The position numbers and the translations under genes were made by a program. Shown piece by piece: positions 28,265-35,852 of a stretch of 64,000 nucleotides of DNA (position 1 is the first letter of the stretch; the number at the start of each line of letters is the position of its first letter). The notes beneath the pieces were generated by a model. The model saw only the letters and a list, made by a program, of their open reading frames with translations. It had not been told where the DNA came from and did no database searches. This DNA is from Paraplanobispora takensis (lineage in GTDB: Bacteria; Actinomycetota; Actinomycetes; Streptosporangiales; Streptosporangiaceae): positions 62,001 through 126,000 of the forward strand of contig NZ_BOOK01000012.1 in assembly GCF_016863195.1 (NCBI RefSeq), read 5' to 3'.

Positions 28265-28954
28265 TCATCCGCCGCGGACCGCGGCGTCCAGGGTCGTCTC
28301 CCGGGGACCGGGGAAGACGGGGGAGGAGTCGAGCACCACGGCGTCCAGGAAGCCCTTGGCCGCGGCGAGGAACTCGCGGGCCGCGTAGCCGTAGGTGGCC
28401 GCCGCCCACTGCCTGGTGGAGTCGTCGCCGACGCCGAAGGTCTCCAGGCCCGCCCTGCGGCACAGCGCGACGGCCCTGGGCAGGTGGAAGACCTGGGTGA
28501 CCACGGTCAGCCGGGTGGCGCCGAAGACGTCGCGCGCCCGCACGCAGGAGTCCCAGGTGTCGAAGCCGGCGTAGTCCAGGACCAGCGCCCGGACGGGGAT
28601 GCCGCGCGCGGTCAGATAGTCGCGCATCACGGTGGGCTCGTCGTAGCCGGCCACGCTGTTGTCGCCCGACAGCAGGATCGCCCGCACCTTGCCCGCCCGG
28701 TACAGCTCGGCGGAGATGTCCAGCCGCCTGGCCAGCATGGGCGTGGGGGCGCCGCCGCGGATGCCCGCGCCGAGCACCAGCGCGGCCGGGGCCTCGGGCA
28801 CCTCGGAGATCCAGGCGGGGGAAGAGCCGGCGACCGTACGGTGACCGGAACTGGACAGCCAGGCCCAGGTCAGCGGGGTGATCACCAGCACGCTCAGCAG
28901 GACGGCGACCTGGTAGGAACGCCGCAGGACCGTGCGTGAGGGGGACAGCCGCAT
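28265..28954 (-). CDS. YdcF/SanA (DUF218) family membrane-anchored protein
   Basis: A 229-residue protein with one N-terminal membrane helix (about 14-34) and an extracytoplasmic DUF218 domain. Family motifs include ALVLGAGIRGG near the start of the domain, AILLSGDN, TWDSCVRARDVFG and VTQVFHLPRAVALCRR. Members such as SanA, ElyC and YdcF are linked to cell-envelope homeostasis, but the reaction is not established. It converges on the PrsW-like gene and lies 15 bases downstream of ctaA. Confidence 0.87.
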   Translation of the reverse strand: MRLSPSRTVLRRSYQVAVLLSVLVITPLTWAWLSSSGHRTVAGSSPAWISEVPEAPAALVLGAGIRGGAPTPMLARRLDISAELYRAGKVRAILLSGDNSVAGYDEPTVMRDYLTARGIPVRALVLDYAGFDTWDSCVRARDVFGATRLTVVTQVFHLPRAVALCRRAGLETFGVGDDSTRQWAAATYGYAAREFLAAAKGFLDAVVLDSSPVFPGPRETTLDAAVRGG

Positions 28955-28969
28955 CCGGTCATCCTCCCG

Positions 28970-29959
28970 CTAGGCGGGTACTTTGTCCAGTTTGTCGGGA
29001 TTATCGGCCGGAGTGCCGAGCGGATCCCTTGACCCCAGGGCGGACACCGCCCGCAGCGTGAAGATCCACACCAGCGTCGCGCCCAGCACGTGCAGCCCGA
29101 CCAGGAACGCCGGCACGGCCAGGAAGTACTGGACGTAGCCGATGATCCCCTGGGCCAGCTCCACGCCCAGCAGGACCAGCGCCGCCCGGCGCGCCCGCCC
29201 CGGCGCGTCGGTCACCCGCAGCGCGAACATCAGCGCGAACGTCAGCCCCACCACGAGGTAGGCGGCGTCGGCGTGGATCCTGGCCACGGTCTCGATGTCG
29301 AAGTCGAAGCGCGAGGCCATCTCGTCCCCGGAGTGCGGGCCGGTGCCGGTCACCACCATCCCGGCCAGGATCAGCACCAGCACCGCGCCGACCAGCACGT
29401 GCCCGAGCGCGCGGATGTCACGGCGGACCAGTGGCCGCACCGGTCCGTCACCCTCCCCGGCGCGGGCGTACAGCATCCAGGCCGCGGCCATCATGCCGAC
29501 GGAGAACAGGAAGTGCACGCTGACGGTGACCGGGTTGAGCGCGGTGTGCACCACCACGCCGCCCCAGAACGCCTGCAGGGCCACGCCGTAGGGCTGGATC
29601 CAGGCCAGGCGGACCAGGTCTCGGCGGCGGGAGGGCAGCCGCCGGGCGGCGAGCACGCAGGCCACCGCCACGACCAGCACCAGGAAGGTCAGCAGCCGGT
29701 TGCCGAACTCGATCACCGTGTTGATCGGCGAGATCCCCTCGTGGGCGGCCGGGACGAAGCTGTCCGGGGTGCACCGGGGCCAGGTGGGACAGCCCAGCCC
29801 CGACCCGGTCACCCGCACCACCGCGCCCGTCACCGTGATCCCGGCGTTGACGACCACCGCGGTCAGGGCCCACCACCGCATGCTGCCGGCCGTCGGAGCC
29901 CACACGCTCCGGAACAGGCGTACGGCGTGCCGGCGGGGCAGGTCAAGAAGCTGGTTCAC
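28970..29959 (-). CDS. ctaA: Heme A synthase
   Basis: A 329-residue COX15/CtaA-type membrane enzyme that oxidises heme O to heme A. It has about eight hydrophobic helices in two four-helix halves; the first loop has TGAVVRVTGSGLGCPTWPRC, with the conserved Cys pair, and heme-ligand His residues are visible in VVVHTALNPV, ARIHADAAYL and VGLHVLGA. GTG 29959 overlaps the end of the upstream importer ATPase gene by 17 bases. That coupling is odd, since ctaA usually follows other core genes; it may mark an insertion junction. Confidence 0.95.
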   Translation of the reverse strand: MNQLLDLPRRHAVRLFRSVWAPTAGSMRWWALTAVVVNAGITVTGAVVRVTGSGLGCPTWPRCTPDSFVPAAHEGISPINTVIEFGNRLLTFLVLVVAVACVLAARRLPSRRRDLVRLAWIQPYGVALQAFWGGVVVHTALNPVTVSVHFLFSVGMMAAAWMLYARAGEGDGPVRPLVRRDIRALGHVLVGAVLVLILAGMVVTGTGPHSGDEMASRFDFDIETVARIHADAAYLVVGLTFALMFALRVTDAPGRARRAALVLLGVELAQGIIGYVQYFLAVPAFLVGLHVLGATLVWIFTLRAVSALGSRDPLGTPADNPDKLDKVPA

Positions 29960-30791
29960 GGCTCACATCGTAGGTGCCCGCATGCCCGGTCCCGCCCGCA
30001 GCCCCGTTCCGGGCGAGGGCCGCCGGCACCGTCCCGCCGGGCCCGGGCAACGGCAGGAAGATCCTGGGCAGGCCGTCCCGCCCGCGCTCGACCTCGGCCT
30101 CGACCCGGTAGACCGCGCGCAGGAGGTCCTCGGTGACCACCTGCGCCACGGGGCCGTCGGCGACGACCCCGCCGCCGTCCAGGACGACGAGGCGATCGCA
30201 GGCGGCGGCCGCCAGCTGCAGGTCGTGCAGGGTCACCAGCACGGTGACGCCGAGGGCGCGCACCAGCCGCAGCAGGTCGACCTGGTGACGCGGGTCCAGA
30301 TGGTTGGTGGGCTCGTCGAGGATCAGCAGCCGGGGCTGCTGGACCAGCGCGCGGGCGAGCTGGACCCGCTGGCGCTCGCCGCCCGACAGGGTGGCGAACG
30401 GCCGGCGGGCCAGGCCGGTGACCTCGCACGTCTCCATCGCCTCGGCGACCAGCGCCCTCTCCGCGGCCGAGAGCCGGCCCAGCGCCCCGAGATGGGGGAT
30501 CCGGCCCAGGGCGACGACGTGCTCGACGCTGTCGTCGAGGTCGGCCGGAGTGTCCTGGGCGACGACGGCGACCTGCCGGGCGACCTCGCGGGCCGGGGTC
30601 CGCCACACGTCGGCGCCGTCGATCAGGACCCGGCCGCGGTCGGGGCGGATCCGGCGGTAGACGCACCGCAGCAGGCTCGACTTGCCGCTGCCGTTGGGGC
30701 CGATCAACCCCGTCACCCGCCCGGAGCCGGCTGTCAGGCTGACATCGCGCAGCACGTGCAGCCAGTGGACGCCCTGGACCTCGACGTTCAC
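29943..30791 (-). CDS. ABC importer ATPase, FecE/BtuD-like (metal-chelate class)
   Basis: A 282-residue ABC ATPase energising the adjacent metal-chelate importer. It has Walker A GPNGSGKSS, the signature LSGGERQRV, Walker B LLILDEPTNHLD and the switch His in LVTLHDL. The sequence resembles ATPases of siderophore and cobalamin importers. GTG 30791 overlaps the permease stop (GTGA), completing a binding protein-permease-ATPase set. Its 3' end overlaps ctaA by 17 bases. Only one permease gene is present, so it would act as a homodimer, as in BtuCD. Confidence 0.93.
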   Translation of the reverse strand: MNVEVQGVHWLHVLRDVSLTAGSGRVTGLIGPNGSGKSSLLRCVYRRIRPDRGRVLIDGADVWRTPAREVARQVAVVAQDTPADLDDSVEHVVALGRIPHLGALGRLSAAERALVAEAMETCEVTGLARRPFATLSGGERQRVQLARALVQQPRLLILDEPTNHLDPRHQVDLLRLVRALGVTVLVTLHDLQLAAAACDRLVVLDGGGVVADGPVAQVVTEDLLRAVYRVEAEVERGRDGLPRIFLPLPGPGGTVPAALARNGAAGGTGHAGTYDVSREPAS

Positions 30792-31897
30792 CGCGGAGCC
30801 CCCCGATCGGCGCGGACGAGCAGCATGAGGAAGAAGGGCGAACCGAGCACCGCGGTGATCACTCCGATGGGGATCTCGTCGGGCCGGTTCAGCATCCGGG
30901 CCGCCACGTCGACCCAGACGAGCAGGAGCGCCCCCGACAGCGCCCCGATCGGGATCAGGCGGCGGTTGTCGCCGCCGGACGCCAGCCGTACGGCGTGCGG
31001 GACCATGAGGGCGACGAAGCCGATGCCGCCGCTCACCGCCACGACCGTGCCGATGACCAGCGCGCACACGACGATCAGCCGCAGCCGCAGCCGGTCGACC
31101 TCGACGCCCAGGCTGGTGGCGCCCTCGTCGCCCAGGGCCAGGGCGTTGAGGGGGGCCGCCCGGGAGACGGCCCAGGCGGTGGCCGCGGCGACGACCAGCG
31201 CGGGCACGCCCACGTCCCGCCACTGCGTGCCGGACAGGCCGCCCAGGCTCCAGAACAGCGCCGAGCGCACCTCCTTGTCCGGCGTGGTCAGCACGATGTA
31301 GCTGGTGACGGCCTCGGTGAGCGCGGCGACCGCCACACCGGCGAGGATGAGCCGCGCCGGCGCGACCTGCCCGCCGCGCCGCGACAGCGCCAGCACCAGC
31401 GCGAAGGCGGCAATCGCCCCGGCGAAGGCCGACAGCGGCAGGGACAGCGGCCCGAACGGCGACAGCCCCGCCAGCATCACCAGCACGGCGCCCAGGGAGG
31501 CGCCGGAGCTGGCCCCGATGATGTAGGGGTCGGCCAGGGGATTGCGCAGTACGGCCTGCAGCACCGCGCCCACGACGGCCAGCCCCGCCCCGACCACCGC
31601 GCCCAGCAGCACCCGGGGGAGGCGGATGTCCAGCACGATGACCGCCCGGGGCCCGCCCGGCGCCTGCTGCACCAGCCAGGGCAGCAGGCGGTGGCCGAGC
31701 ATGCGGGCCACGTCGGCGAAGGGGATGGAGACCGGCCCCAGACCGACGGCCGCGACCAGCGAGACGCCCAGCAGCGCCGCCAGCAGGACCAGGACGCCCG
31801 GGAAGGCGAGCCGGCGCCCGCCCGCCGCCCGCGGCGGGGCGCCCGGCGGGGACGGGGACTCCGCCCGGACACCGGTTCCGGTCTCGGCGGAGCTCAC
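30788..31897 (-). CDS. FecCD-family ABC importer permease
   Basis: A 369-residue membrane permease with about ten helices, of the BtuC/FecCD family that moves iron-siderophores, heme or cobalamin. Family signatures include LDIRLPRVLLGAVVGAGLA, LRNPLADPYIIGASSGASLG, and GGIGFVALMVPHAVRL, followed by the ATPase-contact region. The first 28 residues are a Pro/Gly-rich cytoplasmic tail. GTG 31897 overlaps the binding-protein stop (GTGA) and its own stop overlaps the ATPase start, so the three are made in step. Confidence 0.94.
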   Translation of the reverse strand: MSSAETGTGVRAESPSPPGAPPRAAGGRRLAFPGVLVLLAALLGVSLVAAVGLGPVSIPFADVARMLGHRLLPWLVQQAPGGPRAVIVLDIRLPRVLLGAVVGAGLAVVGAVLQAVLRNPLADPYIIGASSGASLGAVLVMLAGLSPFGPLSLPLSAFAGAIAAFALVLALSRRGGQVAPARLILAGVAVAALTEAVTSYIVLTTPDKEVRSALFWSLGGLSGTQWRDVGVPALVVAAATAWAVSRAAPLNALALGDEGATSLGVEVDRLRLRLIVVCALVIGTVVAVSGGIGFVALMVPHAVRLASGGDNRRLIPIGALSGALLLVWVDVAARMLNRPDEIPIGVITAVLGSPFFLMLLVRADRGAPR

Positions 31898-32868
31898 CCG
31901 CTCAGCCCGGCGACGAGCGTCTTCAGCGCCCGGTCGCTGCGCAGGCCGGGCTGGGTGTCGTTGACCGGGATCACGATGAACCGCTTCTCCCTGACCGCGG
32001 TGACGTTCTTGATCGGCTCGTAGGAGGTGAGGAACGCGATGGCCTCGTCGGCCGGTTCGAACGCCTGGTCCTCCACGACGATGGCGTCCGGGTCGCGCTT
32101 GATGAACTCCTCCCAGGAGATCTGCGCGTAGGAGGTCACCTCGGGGAAGAGGTTCTCACCCCCGGCCCGGCGGATGAGATCGTCGATCAGGCCGTTCGAC
32201 CCGGCGGTGCTCGGCTTCTCCAGCCCTCCGGCGTAGTCGAACACCTTCGGCGTTCCGGAGACCGGCCGCACGGAGTCCACCTCGGTCCTGAGCTTCGTCA
32301 CCAGCTCTTCGGCCTTCGCCTCGGCGCCGAGGATCCGGCCCAGCTCGCGGATGTCGGTGTAGGTGTCCTCGACGGTGGCCTTGCGGCCGGGGCAGTTGCC
32401 GGACAGCAGGTAGGAGTTGACGCCCTCCTCGCGCAACCGGGCCCGGTCGCCGAGCGCCTTGGGCCCGTAGTCGTCGCCGTAACCGCTGACCACGAAGTCG
32501 GGGTCGGCGGCGAACACCGTCTCCTTGGACGGGGGCGGGAAGGCCGACTCGGCGATGACGTTCACTCCCTCGAAGTCGGGGGCGACCTCGGGCAGGAGCT
32601 CACCCGGCGCGACCGCGCCGGCCAGCCGGTCGCGGGCGCCCAGGGCCAGCACGATCTCGGTGGCGATCGTGCTGGAGGTGACCACGCGCTGCGGCGGGCC
32701 GTCGAATCGGTAGGTGGCGCCGCAGTTGCCCACCTCCACCGGCGCGGCCGGGGTCCGCGCCGGGACCTGCGCGGCGGCGGTGGGCGCCCCGGTCCCGCCG
32801 CACCCCGCGGCGAGCACGGCGGTTCCGGCGAGCAGGGCCAGGGCCGCGCGGGAGGTGACGGTTCTCAT
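31894..32868 (-). CDS. Metal-chelate-binding lipoprotein (FecB/BtuF-like)
   Basis: A 324-residue class III substrate-binding lipoprotein. A signal peptide ends in the lipobox LAAGC (Cys23). Two lobes follow, the first with RVVTSSTIATEIVLALGA and PDFVVSGYGDDYG, the second with KVFDYAGG, NLFPEV and WEEFIKRDPDAIVV. This fold binds siderophores, heme or cobalamin at the cell surface. It follows the first YcaO gene by 82 bases on the same strand, which ties import to the peptide-modifying genes. ATG 32868 has GGAGA upstream. The ligand is unknown; a metal complex of the local peptide is my inference. Confidence 0.9.
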   Translation of the reverse strand: MRTVTSRAALALLAGTAVLAAGCGGTGAPTAAAQVPARTPAAPVEVGNCGATYRFDGPPQRVVTSSTIATEIVLALGARDRLAGAVAPGELLPEVAPDFEGVNVIAESAFPPPSKETVFAADPDFVVSGYGDDYGPKALGDRARLREEGVNSYLLSGNCPGRKATVEDTYTDIRELGRILGAEAKAEELVTKLRTEVDSVRPVSGTPKVFDYAGGLEKPSTAGSNGLIDDLIRRAGGENLFPEVTSYAQISWEEFIKRDPDAIVVEDQAFEPADEAIAFLTSYEPIKNVTAVREKRFIVIPVNDTQPGLRSDRALKTLVAGLSG

Positions 32869-32950
32869 CGGAAGGTGTCTCCTTCTGGTCGCTGTGTTCT
32901 GTACGGGTGGCCGACGCGCCGCCACGTGTGGACGGACGGGCCGGGCGAGG

Positions 32951-34366
32951 TCAGGCGTGGGGCACCGGCAGGGGTTCGGTTCGGGCCGGGAGGGGCTCGG
33001 CGCCGTCGCCCAGGAAGGGGAAGGCGGCCGGGGCCGTGGCCCGCAGCCCGGGCACGACGACCCGGACCACGGCCAGACCGCAGGCGGCGATGTCGGGGGT
33101 GGTCAGGTCGACCGTGACGGGCACCAGGCCGCGGGCGGCCAGCGCCGCGTCCGGGTCGAAGGGACCGGCCGCGCCGAACCCGCCGAACCCGGCGGGTTCG
33201 CCGCGGGCCAGGCGGGCCAGGATCCGGGCGGAGAAGGAGGGATCGGCCAGGAGCTGCAGGTGGCAGGTGACATCGGTGACGTCGGAGAAGTCGGGCCGGT
33301 AGGCGGAGGCGAAGGCGCGGCCGGGCCGGTGGGGCGCGAGCGGGCCGCCGGGACGTTCCCACTCCGGCAGACCGCCCACGGCGAGCTGGGCGGTGGTGTC
33401 CAGGGACTGGACCGCCTCGGCCGCGGCCTTCCACACGGCCGCGGTCACCGGATCGGCGGCGCCGGGAACGAAAGCGCAGCCGGCCCCCACCGCCCCGCGG
33501 ACCCCGGAGGCGAGCGCGTGACCGGTCTCCGCGGTCCCGCCGGTGCCGGGGACAGGTGCGTGGCCGCTCTCCGCGGTCCCGCCGGGAACGGGCGCCCGGC
33601 CGTCCTCCGCATCAAGGCCGCCGCCCGCGTCCCCGTCGCCGATGTCCTCCGCGACGCACAGCACCACCGGGGCGTCCAGGAGGTTCGGTACGGCCCGCGC
33701 GCTCAGCCGTACCCCCCGCACCGCGGGCGACCGCACGCCCGTGAGCGCCGGGAAGGCGCGCTCCGAGGCCCACGCCGTGGCCAGGGCGTGCCTCTCCACG
33801 ACCTCCGCCAGCGCCGCGGCGCGCGCGGAGGCGGGGTCGGGGCCGGCGGCGATCCCGGCCGACACCGGCAGGAGGACGGGCCGGGACCGTACGGACCCGG
33901 ACTGCCGGGCCCTCTCCACCGGGGACGCGCGGAAGGGCGTCAGCCAGACCAGCGCGGCCGGGACCCAGACCGGCGTGCCGTCGTGGCGGGTGCCGCGCAC
34001 CCAGTGGGTGCGGTCGGCGCGTCCCAGCCCGGTGAAGGGGAAGCCGTCGCGGGCGCTCTGCCCGGCCGAGTACAGCGCCAGGACCCGCGGGTCGACGGCG
34101 TCCGGGGCCAGGTCGTGCCAGGTTGCCTCCACCAGCCGGTCGGCGGGCACGAGGTGACCGCAATAGCGTTCGGCCGCCTCACCGAGCGCCCGCAGGCGGG
34201 CCCGGGCGGGGTCGTGCCAGCAGGCGCCGGAGACCGTGGGATTGCCGAGCGGCAGGCCGTACCCGGTGGTGGCGGCGAGGTCGGCGAAGGCGACGTGCAG
34301 GCACCCGCGCAGGGTCGAGGCGCGCACGTCGGTGACGAGACCGGAGCGGGAGTCGAGGGGGATCAT
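32951..34366 (-). CDS. YcaO-domain protein 1 (azoline-type cyclodehydratase candidate)
   Basis: A 471-residue YcaO protein. YcaO enzymes use ATP to activate backbone amides, forming azolines, amidines or thioamides in RiPPs. The two ATP/Mg-binding ExxER motifs are intact: GEAAERYCG (Glu63, Glu66, Arg67) and AEVVERHA (Glu188, Glu191, Arg192). The C-terminus ends PLPVPHA, matching the PxPxP tail known to matter in azoline-forming YcaO proteins. A low-complexity insert at about 245-300 has repeated GHAPVPG-type units. ATG 34366 overlaps the stop of a tiny upstream ORF and has no clear ribosome site. Exact chemistry is not provable from sequence. Confidence 0.9.
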   Translation of the reverse strand: MIPLDSRSGLVTDVRASTLRGCLHVAFADLAATTGYGLPLGNPTVSGACWHDPARARLRALGEAAERYCGHLVPADRLVEATWHDLAPDAVDPRVLALYSAGQSARDGFPFTGLGRADRTHWVRGTRHDGTPVWVPAALVWLTPFRASPVERARQSGSVRSRPVLLPVSAGIAAGPDPASARAAALAEVVERHALATAWASERAFPALTGVRSPAVRGVRLSARAVPNLLDAPVVLCVAEDIGDGDAGGGLDAEDGRAPVPGGTAESGHAPVPGTGGTAETGHALASGVRGAVGAGCAFVPGAADPVTAAVWKAAAEAVQSLDTTAQLAVGGLPEWERPGGPLAPHRPGRAFASAYRPDFSDVTDVTCHLQLLADPSFSARILARLARGEPAGFGGFGAAGPFDPDAALAARGLVPVTVDLTTPDIAACGLAVVRVVVPGLRATAPAAFPFLGDGAEPLPARTEPLPVPHA

Positions 34367-34455
34367 GTGCGGGCCGGGGTCGTGCGCGCGGCGAGGCCCG
34401 CGGACGGGACGGGGGTCGTGTGCGCGGCAGGGGCCGCGGGTGTGATGAGGATCAT
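34363..34455 (-). CDS. Possible 30-residue ORF bridging the two YcaO genes
   Basis: ATG 34455 overlaps the YcaO-2 stop (ATGA), and the stop at 34363 overlaps the YcaO-1 ATG (ATGA), so the 93-base frame exactly fills the gap. The 30 residues are rich in Pro, Ala and Thr (PAAPAAHTTPVPSAG in the middle) and have no Cys. It may be a coupling peptide that carries ribosomes into YcaO-1, a second small substrate, or coincidence. No ribosome-binding site is seen. Confidence 0.4.
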   Translation of the reverse strand: MILITPAAPAAHTTPVPSAGLAARTTPART

Positions 34456-35852
34456 GTGTGCGGCAGGGGTACGAGGTTGATCCGCTCGGCCGCTTGAAGG
34501 CCGAGCCGTACGGGGTCCTCGCGCAGGCGGGTCCCGCCGAGGAACGGGAAGGCCGCGGGCGCGTTGGAGTAGGCGCCGGGAACGATCACCCGGGCGACCG
34601 ACAGCCCCGCGCAGGCGACGTCGGGCGTGGTCAGATCGGCCGCGTAGGCGCCCAGTCCCCGGGCCGCGACCCGTTTGAGATAGCCGTCCAGGGGATCGCC
34701 GTCCACGCGCGGCAGGTCGGTGAGGGCGACCGGGCCCGTGCAGGCGGTGATCGGGGCCAGGTGCTCGCGCATCCGCGGGTCGAGCCAGAGCTGGCTGTGA
34801 CAGCCGAGGTCGACGACGTCGCGGAAGTCGCTCCGGTAGTCGTCGGCGTAGCGGCGGTCGGCGCGGTGGGGCTTGAAGACGCGCACGTCGATGACGCCGT
34901 CCGCGGCGGCGGCCCAGATCTCCCCGGCGGGATCGAGCAGGCCCAATGCGTAACGGCGCAGCGTGACGGCCTCGGCCAGCGCCTTGCGCACGGCCTCGGC
35001 CGGGTCGGGGCGGGCGGCGACGCCGAGCGCGGCGATGCCGGTCTCGGGGTCGTCGAGCAGGACGCCGAGGACCGCGACCTCGAAGACGGTGGGGATCGCC
35101 ACGACCCGGTAGCGGCAGCGCCCGGTGGCGCCGGCGGGGCGGTACCAGCCGGGTTCGGCCTCCGGGATCAGGGGCGCCGCGGGATGACCGGCCCCGGTGA
35201 CGGGGCGGGCGGGCAGCGCACCGGCCCACCAGACGACCGTGGCGTCGCGCTCGATGACCTCCTCCAGCGCGGCCGTGCGGGCCGCCCGCGCGGAGGGCCC
35301 GGCGGCGATGCCGGCGAGCATCGCGTAGTTGGTCGGCGGCTCGTCCTCGCGGGGCCCGGTGAGGTAGTTGACGTAGACCAGGGAGGCGGGCAGCCAGGCG
35401 GGCGCGCCGTCCATCAGGTCCGTGCCCGGGGTCCACAGCACCTCCAGGCCCTCGGTGAACGGCACGAACGGGAAACCGGGCTCGGCGTACTGGTCGCCGG
35501 AGTAGAGGGCGAGCCGGGCCGGGTCGAGGGCGGGTCCGCGCAGCCTCCGGTAGGAGGAACGGGGCAGAGCGGCGGGGACGAAGTTGCCGCAGTAGCGCTC
35601 CACCGCCTCGCCGACCGCGCTCATCGCGGCCCGGCCGGGATCGCCGAACGCGGTGCCGGTGGCGACCCGGTCGGCGGGCCAGGGCAGCAGCCGGTACGGC
35701 GAGCCGACCTCGGCCGTGTGGATCGTGAGCCCCTCGGGCCACCACGGATCGGGTTCCAGCGGCTCCAGCCTGCGGATCAGGCCGGTGCGATCGTCGAGCA
35801 GGACCGCGAGAGGATCACCCTCCACGGGGCCCGTGCCGGAGGTGTCGGTCAT
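34452..35852 (-). CDS. YcaO-domain protein 2
   Basis: A 466-residue second YcaO protein in the same operon. Both ExxER motifs are intact: GEAVERYCG (Glu82, Glu85, Arg86) and EEVIERDA (Glu198, Glu201, Arg202); GIAAGPSARAA and FKPHRADRRYADDYRSDF are further family blocks. It ends VPLPHT, so the PxPxP tail is shorter than in YcaO-1. It shares the overall plan with YcaO-1 but is clearly divergent, suggesting that two modifications or a heteromeric enzyme are needed. ATG 35852 overlaps the stop of the CocE-like gene (ATGA). Confidence 0.9.
   Translation of the reverse strand: MTDTSGTGPVEGDPLAVLLDDRTGLIRRLEPLEPDPWWPEGLTIHTAEVGSPYRLLPWPADRVATGTAFGDPGRAAMSAVGEAVERYCGNFVPAALPRSSYRRLRGPALDPARLALYSGDQYAEPGFPFVPFTEGLEVLWTPGTDLMDGAPAWLPASLVYVNYLTGPREDEPPTNYAMLAGIAAGPSARAARTAALEEVIERDATVVWWAGALPARPVTGAGHPAAPLIPEAEPGWYRPAGATGRCRYRVVAIPTVFEVAVLGVLLDDPETGIAALGVAARPDPAEAVRKALAEAVTLRRYALGLLDPAGEIWAAAADGVIDVRVFKPHRADRRYADDYRSDFRDVVDLGCHSQLWLDPRMREHLAPITACTGPVALTDLPRVDGDPLDGYLKRVAARGLGAYAADLTTPDVACAGLSVARVIVPGAYSNAPAAFPFLGGTRLREDPVRLGLQAAERINLVPLPHT

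Noticed and set aside
34363..34455. Calling the 30-codon ORF a definite second RiPP precursor
   Set aside because: It lacks a ribosome site and any likeness to the 31-residue peptide; coupling or chance are equally good explanations, so it is kept as low confidence only.
32501..34480. 588-codon plus-strand frame opposite YcaO-1
   Set aside because: Gly/Arg-rich shadow without motifs; the opposite strand has clear YcaO and FecB features.
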